From the NCBI RefSeq assembly GCF_019925205.1, contig NC_083568.1, positions 10,600,393-10,664,392 of the forward strand: 64,000 nt of DNA, read 5' to 3'. The DNA comes from Metopolophium dirhodum. Taxonomy: Eukaryota > Arthropoda > Insecta > Hemiptera > Aphididae. Position numbers and translations under genes: made by a program. The notes under the pieces are model-generated. The model did no database searches. It was given only the letters and a program-made list of their open reading frames with translations, and was not told where the DNA came from. Below are positions 26,798 through 40,200 of this stretch, one piece after another. Each line of letters begins with the position of its first letter. The stretch's first letter is position 1.

Positions 26798-28009
26798 ATC
26801 TATGTAATTAAACTTTGGAAATTTTTCTAAAATAAGAGCTTATAACTTATTATCATGAGTTAATTTTTTTTTTGTCTTTTGATTTAAGTTAGTAGTGACT
26901 AGTATAAATATCACACAAAATAATATTCCAATGGATGAATTTTCAATTTAAATGTATCTTTTTGTAAATAAGCATATGCATTTTGAAAATTGAATAAATT
27001 GATGTATAACCACCAATCTATTTACCCATTGATTTAATATACCTACCTAGGGGTATAAAGTAGTGAATAACAATATTTTAGAATAATAACCATTTAAATA
27101 ATGTGAACTAGAATGGTATGCACTACTATAACAGGTTTATTTATTATGAATATAATTTCTAATACAACAATACAAGAGAACAAAAATATGAAAGATTGAA
27201 TATATATCTATAATTGTTGTGGATAAATAATATTTTAGTACTTTTTAGTAAGGAATTTTTGGTTTTAACATTTCTGACACAAATTGTAATAGTATAAGTA
27301 TTTAAAATTAAATTAAAAAATATACCTTGCAGTATGAAAAATATTAATTACTAAGAAAATAATAAGAACAAACATAATCAAATCATGGAACAGAAACACT
27401 ACACGTTAGCCTTACCTAATACCTAAAAATAAGTAATATTATCATTGAATATTAAAATAGTTATAAAATATAAATACATTACAAATATATTGAACTGAAC
27501 ACAATTATCTAATTTATATTTAAAAGATTCTAATTAAGGATATAGTCTGGAGTATAAGTACCATTAACTAATGAAACATTTGAAACAACCTGATTCATAA
27601 TTAATACTGAAAATAAAATAAAATTCCCAATTAACTTATTAAACTCAAAGCCGATTTAAATACATCTGATCATACAATTTTAAAATAAAACACTAATCAA
27701 CAAAAAATTAATGAAAATACATTTATTAGGGCAGGGTTGTATTTAGAAATCGTATACCAAAAATTCATATTATTCGTAGTTATAAGTTATAACTCATATT
27801 TTCCATCACAAAATAATTCCATAACGTATGACCAAATAACCAAAATACATGTGTTTGAATGTTAATACAATAAATAAAAGCAATGAATATCAGAAAATAA
27901 TATTTACCGAATTATCAGATGACAGCTTATAATAAGCATTTAACTAAAAAATCAAAGAAAAATTAAACTTCAATACCTACAATGTTTTGAGAATTTGGGC
28001 AAAAACGTC
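26798..28009. other. AT-rich intergenic DNA, nothing recognised
   Basis: No exon, RNA gene or clear element is supported here. Confidence 0.5.
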
Positions 28010-28187
28010 TATACTCTATTCCAAATGTCTGGAAAAACTGCGCAGTCTCTGAACGGTAGAACCGCTGTGTTTGACTGCAGTGGTCGGCCGCATCAACCAC
28101 AGCCAATGAGACTGCACATGCGCAAACCGCGACGCGTTTCCGTTGGGATTTTTTCCCGACTTATTTGGAAATTTGGAATAGAGTATA
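28010..28187. mobile_element. GC-rich MITE, 178 bp, 17-bp perfect terminal inverted repeats
   Basis: TATACTCTATTCCAAAT at 28010-28026 is repeated in perfect inversion at 28171-28187. The interior is markedly richer in GC than the surroundings and contains a nested inverted pair, TGCGCAGTCTC and GAGACTGCACATGCGCA. The open frame across it is explained by the element and shows no protein similarity known to me. Confidence 0.65.
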
Positions 28188-28693
28188 CCTATTATGGTTT
28201 AAGTAGATAGTAATTACGTATTAGTGTGTTGGATAATAAGATACGATACAGATAATACATTTAACTATTCAAATTTTATGTAGTAGAAGTTATCTAAATA
28301 ATTGACATTTGACAATACTAATTAAACCAATTCAATGCACATTTTGTACCTACTTCAAATTTTATTTTGTATTATTTAAATTAATTATTATATTTGGATA
28401 GTGTAGACATAAGCTTGAACATTTTAACTAACTAGAAACTCAATTTAACACAATTTTAACCCATTGTGATATGTCCACATAAAATGATAGGCTGGCTATA
28501 GATGAAATATAAACTTTTACATTTAAATAAATAAAATTTTTTTTACTAAAAATTAAAATCAATTAATAATAAACTGTTTATATAAAAATTGTACAGGCAA
28601 ACTTGAACGGAAATCTCAGATTAAATATTTTGAATAGTCATTCATTATCATAATCCAATAATATCTATAAATAATGTTTACCTATTTCTTGAT
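28188..28693. other. AT-rich intergenic DNA, nothing recognised
   Basis: No supported feature. Confidence 0.45.
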
Positions 28694-28779
28694 TTAAACA
28701 GTAGTCTCCTTTAAGTGAACGAAGTTCTTGTCATCGGGGAGTTTAGAATCAAACAATGTCCTTTCCCAAACATTTACTT
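28694..28779 (-). other. Possible orphan terminal exon, about 27 codons
   Basis: On the minus strand a plausible acceptor (GGTTTTACAG) is followed by an open frame with non-repetitive, GC-richer coding-like sequence, including VNVWERTLFDSKLPDD, DKNFVHLKE and a stop. It lies about 2.4 kb downstream of the INPP5A stop on the same strand. Its entry phase (1) does not fit the last INPP5A donors (phase 0), so it cannot simply replace the last exon. It may be an exon of an unseen gene or chance; I do not recognise the peptide. Confidence 0.2.
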
Positions 28780-31231
28780 CTGTAAAACCTTTTAAAATCA
28801 TAAAAATCAAACAGTTTAACATACTGAAAAACAAAAACAGTTCATTTGTGCTCAGTGCGTCCACTATTTATTAAGTGTTTTAAGGTATATCAACATTTTC
28901 TAAAATTTTAAAATACAAAATCAACTAAAAATAATCAAAGTGCAATACAAACAAATAATTAATAATTCAATACAAAATGTGTGCACAAAAAAAAATAATG
29001 AAATATGCTTATAGTGTACCAACAAATAATTAACAAAATCATAAAAAATGAATACAAATTATAATTCATATGAAGAAGCTGGTAGAATATGTATAAATAT
29101 ATAACTAGGTGATGAATGTTTATTTATTTATACTAGTTGCATATATATTTTATGCTTGGTACAAGTCATAAAAATCAAAAATATATAATTGGTTATAGTT
29201 ACATTGGATCATATCAAATATCTCTCTAAATTTTAGATTATCTGCATAAATACTAGCTTTCAATACAAAATGTTTGGTAATATAAATTAATCATTCCTTT
29301 AAGTTTTTTAAACCAGGAAAGTTTAGAATGTTTGTACTGTAAAATCACAAGTTAAACAATTAAAAGAATATGCTTTTTATCTTTATATTTTTTTTTATAT
29401 AGAAGTAAAAATAGAAGCTTTCCCTGAACTTTTGAACACTCTCGTATTAATATATCATGTAAAAGGATATAGTTATCGGTACTTATTTTTATAAATTATG
29501 ATAAAAAATGTGAATATTATTTTTTTGAATGCCCAAATATTGTTTCCAAAATATTTGAATAAAAGTCAATTTATTAAAATAAATATTTATCAGTAAATAA
29601 TATTTATGTGAATTCTCAGTATTCTTTTATACAAGTTCTTAGAAAACTAAAAGTTCATTAGTTTACATAATATTTGTTTACAATTTTATCCTCGTTTTTA
29701 TTTATATAAGTGATGTTCAAAATACTCATACAAAATATATAGGTTGCAACTTTAAATTATTTTAATTTAAACTCTTTATTCCTCTTTAAACACACCAGTG
29801 AATTGTTAAGACAAATATTGCAAGGTTATATTATTGATTATAGAACAAAATATTTGTTATGGTTAGATTAGTTCAAAACATCTAGAACAGTTCTGATAAC
29901 ATTAAACTAATTTTAAAAACTATGTTAATGTAAGTTTGTATTACAATTTATTGAAATATAATATTTTGATGAAATCATATAACTATTTGTCTTTGATCTA
30001 TGCAACTCAATTATAAATACAAACTGCACTGGCCAACACAAAAAAAGTGATAAAATATCCTAAGTTAATTACTACATTTCTACAAGCTCAGTATACATGT
30101 AAGCACACACACATTCACACATATTTAAATTAATTATAATTGTTTTATAGGAACACATCCGAGTAGAAATTATGTATCACATTAAATTAAGTTAGGTATA
30201 ACATATAGTATAATATATTAATTTTTGATTAAGCTATTACCTATGTAATATAATCATTTTATTATTTAAGAAACACCCAGTCTAGAATTCATAACAAAGT
30301 GAAAAATTAAAAGAGTGTAGAACGCCATTTTATTTTAAACTTGACTTATTATGGGCAACAAAGAAATTAATAAATATTCAGCAAAACCAATTATCCTAGT
30401 AAACATTGAAGCTAATTTTATTGTCAGATAATTAATATTCAAGATAAAGATTCATCATGATGCATGTGGGTTTTTTCATAAAAACCATGCGCGTGGGTTA
30501 ATTTTTTAACCCATAATAATTTTTATATACCAGCTTTGTGTTCAATAATCAAAAAATGTTTTCTTATACAGTATAAATATAATAAAAGTCAAATTTTAAT
30601 GCATTATTCAGAATTTTTTTTTTTTTTTAATAAGCCAAATCATTGTCTACATGCTAATATTATAATATTGGAAAACTGATAATTCATATTCAAAAAACCG
30701 ATTCTACAATTAGTATGAAAACCGCTGGAATATTTTTGTTCCACGCGCATAGTAACGGGTTAAACAGTCCCACATTATAATTTCTAATTTCAAAGACGTG
30801 CTAGTAATAAATTGTAATTAATAATATTATTATACACAAACACAAACAATGGAATATCCCAATATTATACCCTTTTCATTTTATACTATTTAGACATAAG
30901 AAATTATTATTATGACACAATATTATGATTGATTTTTTTTTTTAGTGACTATTTTCTTTTGTTTTTAAATTTATACTCAACTAAATTATATTTTATTAGT
31001 TATAGCTGATTACTATTTTGCCATTTTTAATTGTCTCTGTATCGTAGATATGAGTTTAATGAACAACACAGTCCTGCTACGTTTTTGCGCAAGTCATACT
31101 ATGATAAAAATATATAATCATTATTTTTATGTACATACATAATATCAAGTAATAGTTAGGTACAATAATTCTATAGGTTATCTCCAATTATTTTAAAAAT
31201 AATTAAGGTCAAGCATGGCCAGATAATTTAA
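28780..31231. other. Non-coding DNA including the probable INPP5A 3' UTR
   Basis: AT-rich sequence downstream of the INPP5A stop codon with several TTTATT words (AATAAA on the minus strand). No exon, RNA gene or repeat with clear ends could be supported. Confidence 0.45.
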
Positions 31232-34200
31232 CTAAATAATACGACAAGAAGTTGTCGGATCTCTACGGGCTATCTTTGTTTCTGTTAATGGTCGTTTCTC
31301 GCAAAATTTTTTAAACGCAAAAGAAGAACACCATTTAAATTTGTTTGTTGCTACTTTATCAGATTGATTGTCAAAATTAATAGGACAATTATCGGCATTA
31401 GTGAGGGTTTTGTTCGAATTAGAATTGCATTTGTTTTTCTTGTCATCACAATTATTAGTTTCATCATCGGCAATTTCCTCAAACCAATCTTCGTCTGATG
31501 AACTATGGTGGCTTTGATACCTTTGTAAAGGCATATTATTGAAACTAGGAATTGACTTGAGCCTGATACGTCTATTATGCTTCCAAGCTTTTTGCATGAT
31601 CGTCGGGAATTTCCATTTGTGTGTTTTACAAATACAATTAGATACGGGAAATATACTTTTATGTGTCCCATGTTTGTCAGATATTTTTTTACGCAAAAAT
31701 CCACAAGCAAACGGCTTATGTGTTTTGCAATGACTTTCTGTATAATTTTGTTTTATAGATACAATGTCAAGTTCACTATCATCTGCGGATGTAGATGGTG
31801 CTGGAGGGATTTTAACTTCACCTAATACAGTATTATCTGGTATTATTGTATCTACTACTGGAATACAACATTCATTTGAATCTACACATAAATGATCACC
31901 CAATAAAGCATGCAGTGGATTTTGGGTTTCAGGAGGCACACGGTTAAGCTTACAAGCACAATCCACTCTGTCCACTATACCTGCATTGTTCATAATGTCA
32001 CATTTCAAGTATACAGGCTGGAAAAACACAATAATTCGTAATTTTTATAAGTATTTTATATTATATAAACATATAAAAGTAGCAAGTAAAATACCTGTAA
32101 TATAAATAATATTATTAGTAATAATAATGTGAAAATAATATCTAGTGAACTATGATTAAATGTTTTTAATTGCACTAATGCAGTCAATAACTCCCTCAAT
32201 TAGAATCTAAAATATTTATAATTAAAAATGTTAAGAGGATGTAATACCAACAATGTGTCTTACAAACATACAGCATAGAAAATTTGTATTCAGCACAACC
32301 AATTTTGTTTTAATAGCTTTAATATTAGAGTGAATCAAACTTGAAGATAAGAACATTATTTGTGTTTGTAAGTCAGTTTTTCATATTAATTTTTAAATTA
32401 CATGAGCATTTTTAAATCGTAATATTTTACATACTGTTTGTATAACCTTTGTAATAAATGAATAACATATATTCATGAATTTTACTAAATTGTATAGTTA
32501 AATAGAAATAAAAAAAAAAATCAAACATGAATAATTTATATCTTATATAAATCTGAATATCTTTAAAATTACGTAATTTAACTTGTAAAAATGTGAACTT
32601 AAGGAAATGTTGGTTTTAACAGTTACCAACATTACAAATCCTATTGAGTAAAACCATAATTATATATTTTTAAATAGGTACCTTATGATCTCCCATGCAT
32701 GTTTTCTTTCCAATGAGATCATATTCCACTTCACCAAAATTATCTTCTTCAAATGCCTGAAATAATAGGTAATTAAAGATAGATGATGATATTTAATACA
32801 TTTAATCATTGATTTATTTATTTCATATAATAACTTTGGTTGCAAGAAGACATTTTTAGGAGAAGTTGTGTTTATCAGTTGTTATTAGAGTTTTGGTACA
32901 ATATGAAATAATATAATAGTAAACAAAAAAATTGTAAATAATATAATATACTTTATAGAACCCTAACATTTTTTTTTAAATGTTGAAGCACTTCTACGAC
33001 ATAAAAAATGCATCTTAACTGATATGGGTACTATAAAAATATATCGCAACAATATCACATTAATTAAAATTTTAAAGAGTTATTTTCATAATGGTATAAT
33101 GTAGAAGGTAGCAATATGACCTATAAGCTAATAACTATGTTGTATTATAAAGATACTATGTTTAGAATTTAAAAATTTTATATTATACTGAGTATCATAA
33201 ACTATACATTTTGAATATAAAAGTTACCTTTTCATTTATTAGAAGTTTAGCACCAGTACTTAAAACCACTCTATCACACCAAGCTGGGCATCTGGTTTGC
33301 ATATAGTTCATTCCTTCATGTTCATTTTCTTCAAATGGATAACTTGGTTGAAAATGTATAGGAAATTCAAATAATTGTTCTTCAAAAGATTTTAATTCAT
33401 GATCAAAATCTTTTAACTGGAAACAAACAAAAATATATATTTAAAATAAAAACAAATAATTTAGAATTTCATGTATGTCTCCAATTTAATATTATTTAAC
33501 TTAAACGTCTTAAACTTAATAAAGACAACAGACATAGTTAAAAATATACAGTTAGTTTTATATTAATTTATATATTATATTATATTATATTAATTTATTA
33601 ATCTTTTTTTTCCTATTTGAACCTAAATATGATAGGCATTACTTCCCCTCAAGCCTACAATAATATACTAAACAGGAACTGTTATCAGTTATCACTTGAG
33701 ATTAATATTAATACAATATATGAATGTACTCATAGTTCAAGTTGTGAAAAAATAAATTACCCACGATCCACTTTTTGACATAAATGTATTTTGATGGTCC
33801 AGATGGCGAAATTCTTTTTTTCTTAAAGTAAAAATAACCTAAAAACATGTAGAATAAAATGAGTGTAAAAATGTCACATATTTAAATTCATATTATATAC
33901 CATTTACACATACATATTAATATGTAATACAATCATCCAGTTAACACTTACTTCTTTTGAATTGTCTGTATACTGAAAAACTAAGTTCTCTTTATCAACA
34001 TCATCTTTTACCATGTCCAACCCCTCAACTATTTTCTGTAAAATAAAATGTAATATTAAAATAGGCAATTTAAAATATATACGAGTTAACTATATTTCAA
34101 TGAAGAATTTTACCATTATGACAGCTTTGGTATCCGTGCGAAAATTAAAATCTCCAAATAAAAAAAACGGAGCAAATCCAAAATCGTAGTTACGAAACCT

Positions 34201-37200
34201 TAAGTCATAACATTCATTAATAATAATATAAAAATACTCATATATTTATAAATTATGTATTAAATAGTTAATCTGTGAATAAAACAAAAGGTGGAACGTA
34301 AGTAATTGCTCTGCTGCATAATAGGAGTAATTTAATAATAAATCACTATACACAATGAAAAAAGATTCTGGGCGAAATCAAATTTTTTGGTAAACAAACA
34401 ATTATTGAAGTGAAACTTCTTTAGGCGAGGTAGTGTAAGTCAGATCATGGGCTCGGCTGTTGCGACTAAAAAGCCTACTCGAGCTTCTTCATGTATCCGC
34501 GTCAGTGAATGATCCCAGGTCGGGGGCCAGCAGCGCTATTACGTAAAGAATCCCGTTAAATATACTTATTTGTTTTGTATAATGAAATTCTCTAAATTCA
34601 TGTCACTTCCCAACAAGTTTCACTTCTATCGAGCGCAATCTGGCACAACACACACTTTTTTAATAATTATGTAAACATTTTAACAAATATTTGTATCCTT
34701 TTTTTTAATTATTTTAACTGGGAATTTTTTATTTTTACCTCCCAAAAGTACCAATTTGATCCAATTTTATAAAAAACCTCCACCAAAGTTGATGATCAGA
34801 GTATTTTTTCCACTATAAAAACAAACATCATTGTAAAATCAATAAATCTATCACTATGCATAGAGTTTAAGAATATCTATTTAATTATTTAAAAAGTGAT
34901 AATGTTTACATTTTGTGAGTGTCATTAATGGATGACTGCTCACATAAAAGCTTATCATAAAAAATGATTAATGAATATTAAAATATTAATGTATCCTATC
35001 CTTATCTCATGTATTAATTGTGTCCCTTATGTATAGATCATATATTACAAATACAGAAAAAAAAACTATTTACTTTTATTTTACAATAAATTTCCTTACC
35101 GTTCTAAAGTGTATTCCAGTGCTTTTTGTCTCATAACAGAATAAACGGAAGAATGCTGAAAATTAAAAAATAATTACTAACTATGAAGATGACAAAATAT
35201 TTATCTACAAAAGAATAATAATTACAAAAAAATTTAAGCCAACTTTATCTTATAGCCAGTTAATAAGGATTAGAGAATATTATTAATAAATACTGTTCAA
35301 TATTTATAGTATTTTATACATAAAATGTTATCTATTTTATCTAATTGTTATAGTAGACAAATAACTGATTAAAACATACATTCAATATATTATTACAACT
35401 TAGTACAATTATTAATAGATTTAAAGCAAAATTAACTCACAGATTGCATCGCTGTAAAATTTGAAGCATCATGAAACAAATGAATATTTATGAGATCAAA
35501 TACAGAACCATTTAACTTCCATCTAGTTCTCAAAAAACCTTTACGTGACCATTTACACTAAAAATGAATGAAAAATAATAATAGATTTAAAATAATTCTA
35601 ATAACTATATTTTTAAGCATAATACTAACCTCTGGAAAAAATTCTTGAGGAAATTTTGACTTTTCTTTTGTAGAAACATGTTCAATATTCCCAGAGTATA
35701 TGGTTTTTTCAGTGACAGGTAAAAACTCTTGTTCTAAAGTTTTTCAACATTTAAAGTAAAAATCATGTTATTTGAATGGATTATCAATATAATATTTATT
35801 TTTCCATAATAGTTTAACAGATACATTTACTTACCATTAAAATCCCATAAAGATGCTTCTTTTATGGCTTCGTGTATAAAATAAAAGTTTCCTAAAGCCT
35901 GAAAAATAATAATAATAATAACAATATATAAATAAATAACAAATAGGTATAGTAGTAAGATAGAGAAATAAAAATTTTGTGCACTTAAATTATATTGTAG
36001 ATATCATGTATAACTGTAATTGTATAATATATAATATATATATAATTATTAATTACATATATTATATATTTATTAAATAATATTTAAAATAACAATCAGA
36101 ATAATAGATTAGAAAATTAGAAATGTTTTAAATAGTAGTTATATAATGAAAATTGTGTTCATTACAAAATCTAGGCATATCAGTCTTGTATAAATATACC
36201 TAAATTTTAAATTTAATTTTAATTACAATATTTATTTTTTTTATTTTTTTGATACTCAAGCCCCACTCAAGCCCAATCCATCAAAAACGTCTAGATTTCA
36301 CTATGAAACTAGGTGTATATTCTATGTACTAAACGACTAATGAAAAATAATATTTAATAAAAAAAAAAAACCGTAAACCTCATCTAAATACACATGAAGT
36401 ATATTTTAAAACTTGAGAGAAAATTAGTTTACAATTTAAGTAGTACTGTAATAATTTATTTGATGCTCCAAAAATCTTTAATATTTTCAAATTAAAATGA
36501 TATAGTAGTTAAGTTGAATTGATTTATTTATATTCAAAATAACGAATAATGAGTTTCATTCGAAAACCGAAAATAAAAATATACCGTAACAATTATATTT
36601 GACTAGTTACTGTAAAATTTTCTGCCGATGTGAATTCTTCATCAAGAAATACTTGAGCTCTGTTGAAGATCCTTAACTCCTTGCTTGTCATCAATAAACT
36701 GTAATTAGATTAATTAATATTTTACTACAAATAACAGTATAGAATATCAAAACTTTTAATACAAAAAGTAATATAACTTTTAATACTTTTAATCCCCTAA
36801 TAAACTTCCTGTATAATCAATACAGTACCTCAAATTCTCAATTTCTGTTCATATTTTGTAATTTATTTTTATCAGTTAAAGATCTATTGGATTTTGAAAA
36901 TAATTAAAATGAATGCAAGTAGATACTTTTTAACATTAACATAATAGTTTCATTAACATAATCATTAAATATTTATTTACATAAGTCTTGAACAAATTTT
37001 AATAATTATAATAGTCACTAATAATTTCAGCCATATTATCACTTTATTACTTTAATTACAAAAATTAATATTAAAAACTCATATATTAGTGTATTAATTA
37101 TTTTTATAATAATTATTAATTTATTATAATTGATGAAGCAAATGTAAAAAAGTAGTGTTGCTAAATACAAAATTATGTATAATAGAAAATAATCTGTTCA

Positions 37201-40200
37201 CTATATTATATTATGTTAACACACAATTAAGCATTGTATAAATGAAAAGGTATAGACATTTAATTGTTATTTCATACTAAAAAGTTTTAGTTTTTAGTAA
37301 AAACCATGATTCAAAACTTAAAATTAAGTTTTATTATACAAAATTATTTAAATTTTTTAAATTATTTTGAATTATAAACCATAAAACATTTATGCTAATG
37401 AAGTAATTGCAAACAAAAATAAATTTACATAAATTATGATTAATAATTAGAAGTCATCAAATGATTTTTCTAGTTAAAGTAAGTATAATACTATAGTCTG
37501 CAATATTGATTACACATGTTCAAGGAAATTTTTTTTGCTTATAACACATGAAAGTTAATACTTAATTTGTTAAAAAAAGAATAGGGTATCATAAATTGTG
37601 AAACATTGAGGCATAAAAACACTGAAATAACTGAGCTGTTAAGTAAAATAACTACAAAAATAAACCAAAAAATAGTCTAGTAATAAAAATTATTTAACAA
37701 ATAATTGTAGGTATTTAATTTTAAATTATTAACTAATAAATTTAAACAAATCAATAAATAATTTATTAAATCATTAATTACCTAACAAAAAAATTGACGT
37801 GTTTCATGCTTTCTTCGTAATTTTTCCCACCAACCTCTTGACAATGCAAAGCTATAAAATATGGATCCAATCTGCTCACAGTCTAGAGTTTAAATCAATA
37901 AAGAATTTATGAATTAATCAGTCAATATAGTAAGGAACTACCAATAAAAATAATATAAAATTAGATAACTATTATATATTATATTTAAAAATATCATTTA
38001 CTTTAAGACAAATATTTTAACTTACGTTTAAAAATTCTTCAGTCCATATTTTTAACATCACACTTGGCTGAAAATAACAGATAAGTATACATTAGTATAC
38101 ATAGTTAAAAAGTTGAATTAGGTACAAATAAATATAGTGGACAATTTTTATGCTGCAAGTCAAAAAAGGAGAAGAGTATAGGTGAGAGAGAGTGGAGACA
38201 TAACCAGTCAGCATAACTAACTAAGTAGGTAGGTTATTACTTATTACTGAGTATTATCATATATTTATATTGTTATTAATAATTATAAAAATTATTTATA
38301 TTTATATTAGTTATTGATTTTAAGATATTACCTATTTATAGTTTACAATGGTAATGTATTCTCTCTTTGGGAGTAAAAACACTTATTATCAATATTTTAG
38401 CAGAGAAGTTAATCTGTGTATAAAAGTAAATTTTCGAATATTTTAATTAGTAATTACCTAATTCAATAGTTAAAATTTAAAAAGTAAAATATCACAAATT
38501 GTTGAGCTAAATATTGGACATTGAAAATAAAATATCAAAAATCAACTCATACATGAGTGAAATGTAAAAGTGAATGGATAGACAATTTGACTTATTATCT
38601 TTTTTACAGGATTTCCGTGTTACCGGTGATCAGGGTCGGTTCTAGGACTCGAATTTCGTAAGGGCATTTATAAGTAAGCAATAACTAATAGGCTATAAAC
38701 TCCTTTACCTCAACATTTTTTTTGCCTTACAGGTAAATACCAAAAAAATATAAGTAGATTTACTTTATTATTTTAAACAAAATAGAATGTGCTTTTTGTT
38801 GAGTACATTATATAGTTTTACAATATCTTACAAATTATAATATATTATAAAACTATTCTTTTATAATTTAAGTATTATAAAAAAAATTAGGTAGGTACTT
38901 CTGTTACCTAACCAGAGACATAATCCAAGGGGCGATAGGGGTTATTGATCTATTTCAAGTCCCCATTAATATTTTTGAATTACAACAAAATAACTAAAAT
39001 CGTTAATCTTTGTTTAAATATTAGTAAAATTTTAAATTAAAATGTCTTTAAATAAAATTGTTTTCATACACAGTTATACCTATATTATATTGATAACATT
39101 TTGGGATTTAGCAAAAACTTCTTAAAATGAACCTGGTATTATCAATCAGTAGCTATAAAAATTGAACGTATTATATTATATTGTTGTATCTATCTATAAT
39201 TGTATGAATATATATATGATTTTAACCTTCCAAAAATTTGAAAATTTTCGTAATTTTGATGAATTTTAACAAATTGTTAACTTTAAACAGGGTCGCATTT
39301 AGGGGGCACTACTGGCTACAACTCCTCCGATCGCCAAAATTTGTTCCCTTGTGAATTATTAAAACTTTTAAAATTTAAATTATCTCAATAACAATACAAT
39401 ATTATATAATACTAATGTATTGTGCTGTTTGAAATTAAAACAGCTAATTGCTAATGCATTTATAGCAATATAGCTATCAGCGTTCGAGAATTATTAATAT
39501 ATCTGATGATAGTTCCTTAATACTTTTCCCAAATTTGTTGTGGTTCCAATATTCAATGGACATAAGTTATTTATACTAATACAGCATATTTTGGTAACGC
39601 ATGCGGCGGCGTGCCTTATATACGAAAGTACAATAAATTATTAAACAGACATGAGCCACAGCATTTGTGAAACCTGTGATTACTGATTATTGATTAATAA
39701 TTATTCTTTCATTACTCGGCGCTGTTGATTATTTATTATATATTTGTTTTGTATTATTCATTAGTCATTAATTATGACCGGCAAAAAAGAGTCAAGTAGA
39801 TATCAAAATCGTAAACAAACTTTATTAAAAGACAAAAAACCACTTAATGTTATAACTTATTAACAAATGCAGAGAAATTCAAAATATATTTCAAAAAATA
39901 TAAAATTAGTTTGCATAATATTTACCTAGTTAGTTTCATTAAATTTATTTTTATTTTGTTCATATTAATAATATATTGGTATGATCCTTAAAGTAGGTAC
40001 CTACCTAAATATGTAGGAAAAACAAAAAAAACTTATACTATTATGAATTACAAGCAGGGTTCAAGTGGCATACTTTCAACTGTATCTTTGCGGAGGGGGT
40101 GGAGGAGGAAGGTTCGTGAAATTATTAAATAATATTTTTAAAAAAGCACACATTATTGTAAAACAAAATAAATATTTTTCTCTTTACTCATAATCTAATA

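Noticed and set aside
33761..33838. Alternative donor GTGGGT giving a shorter exon 11 of INPP5A
   Set aside because: It breaks the phase; the GTAATT donor at 33760 gives 26 in-frame codons that align with the family.
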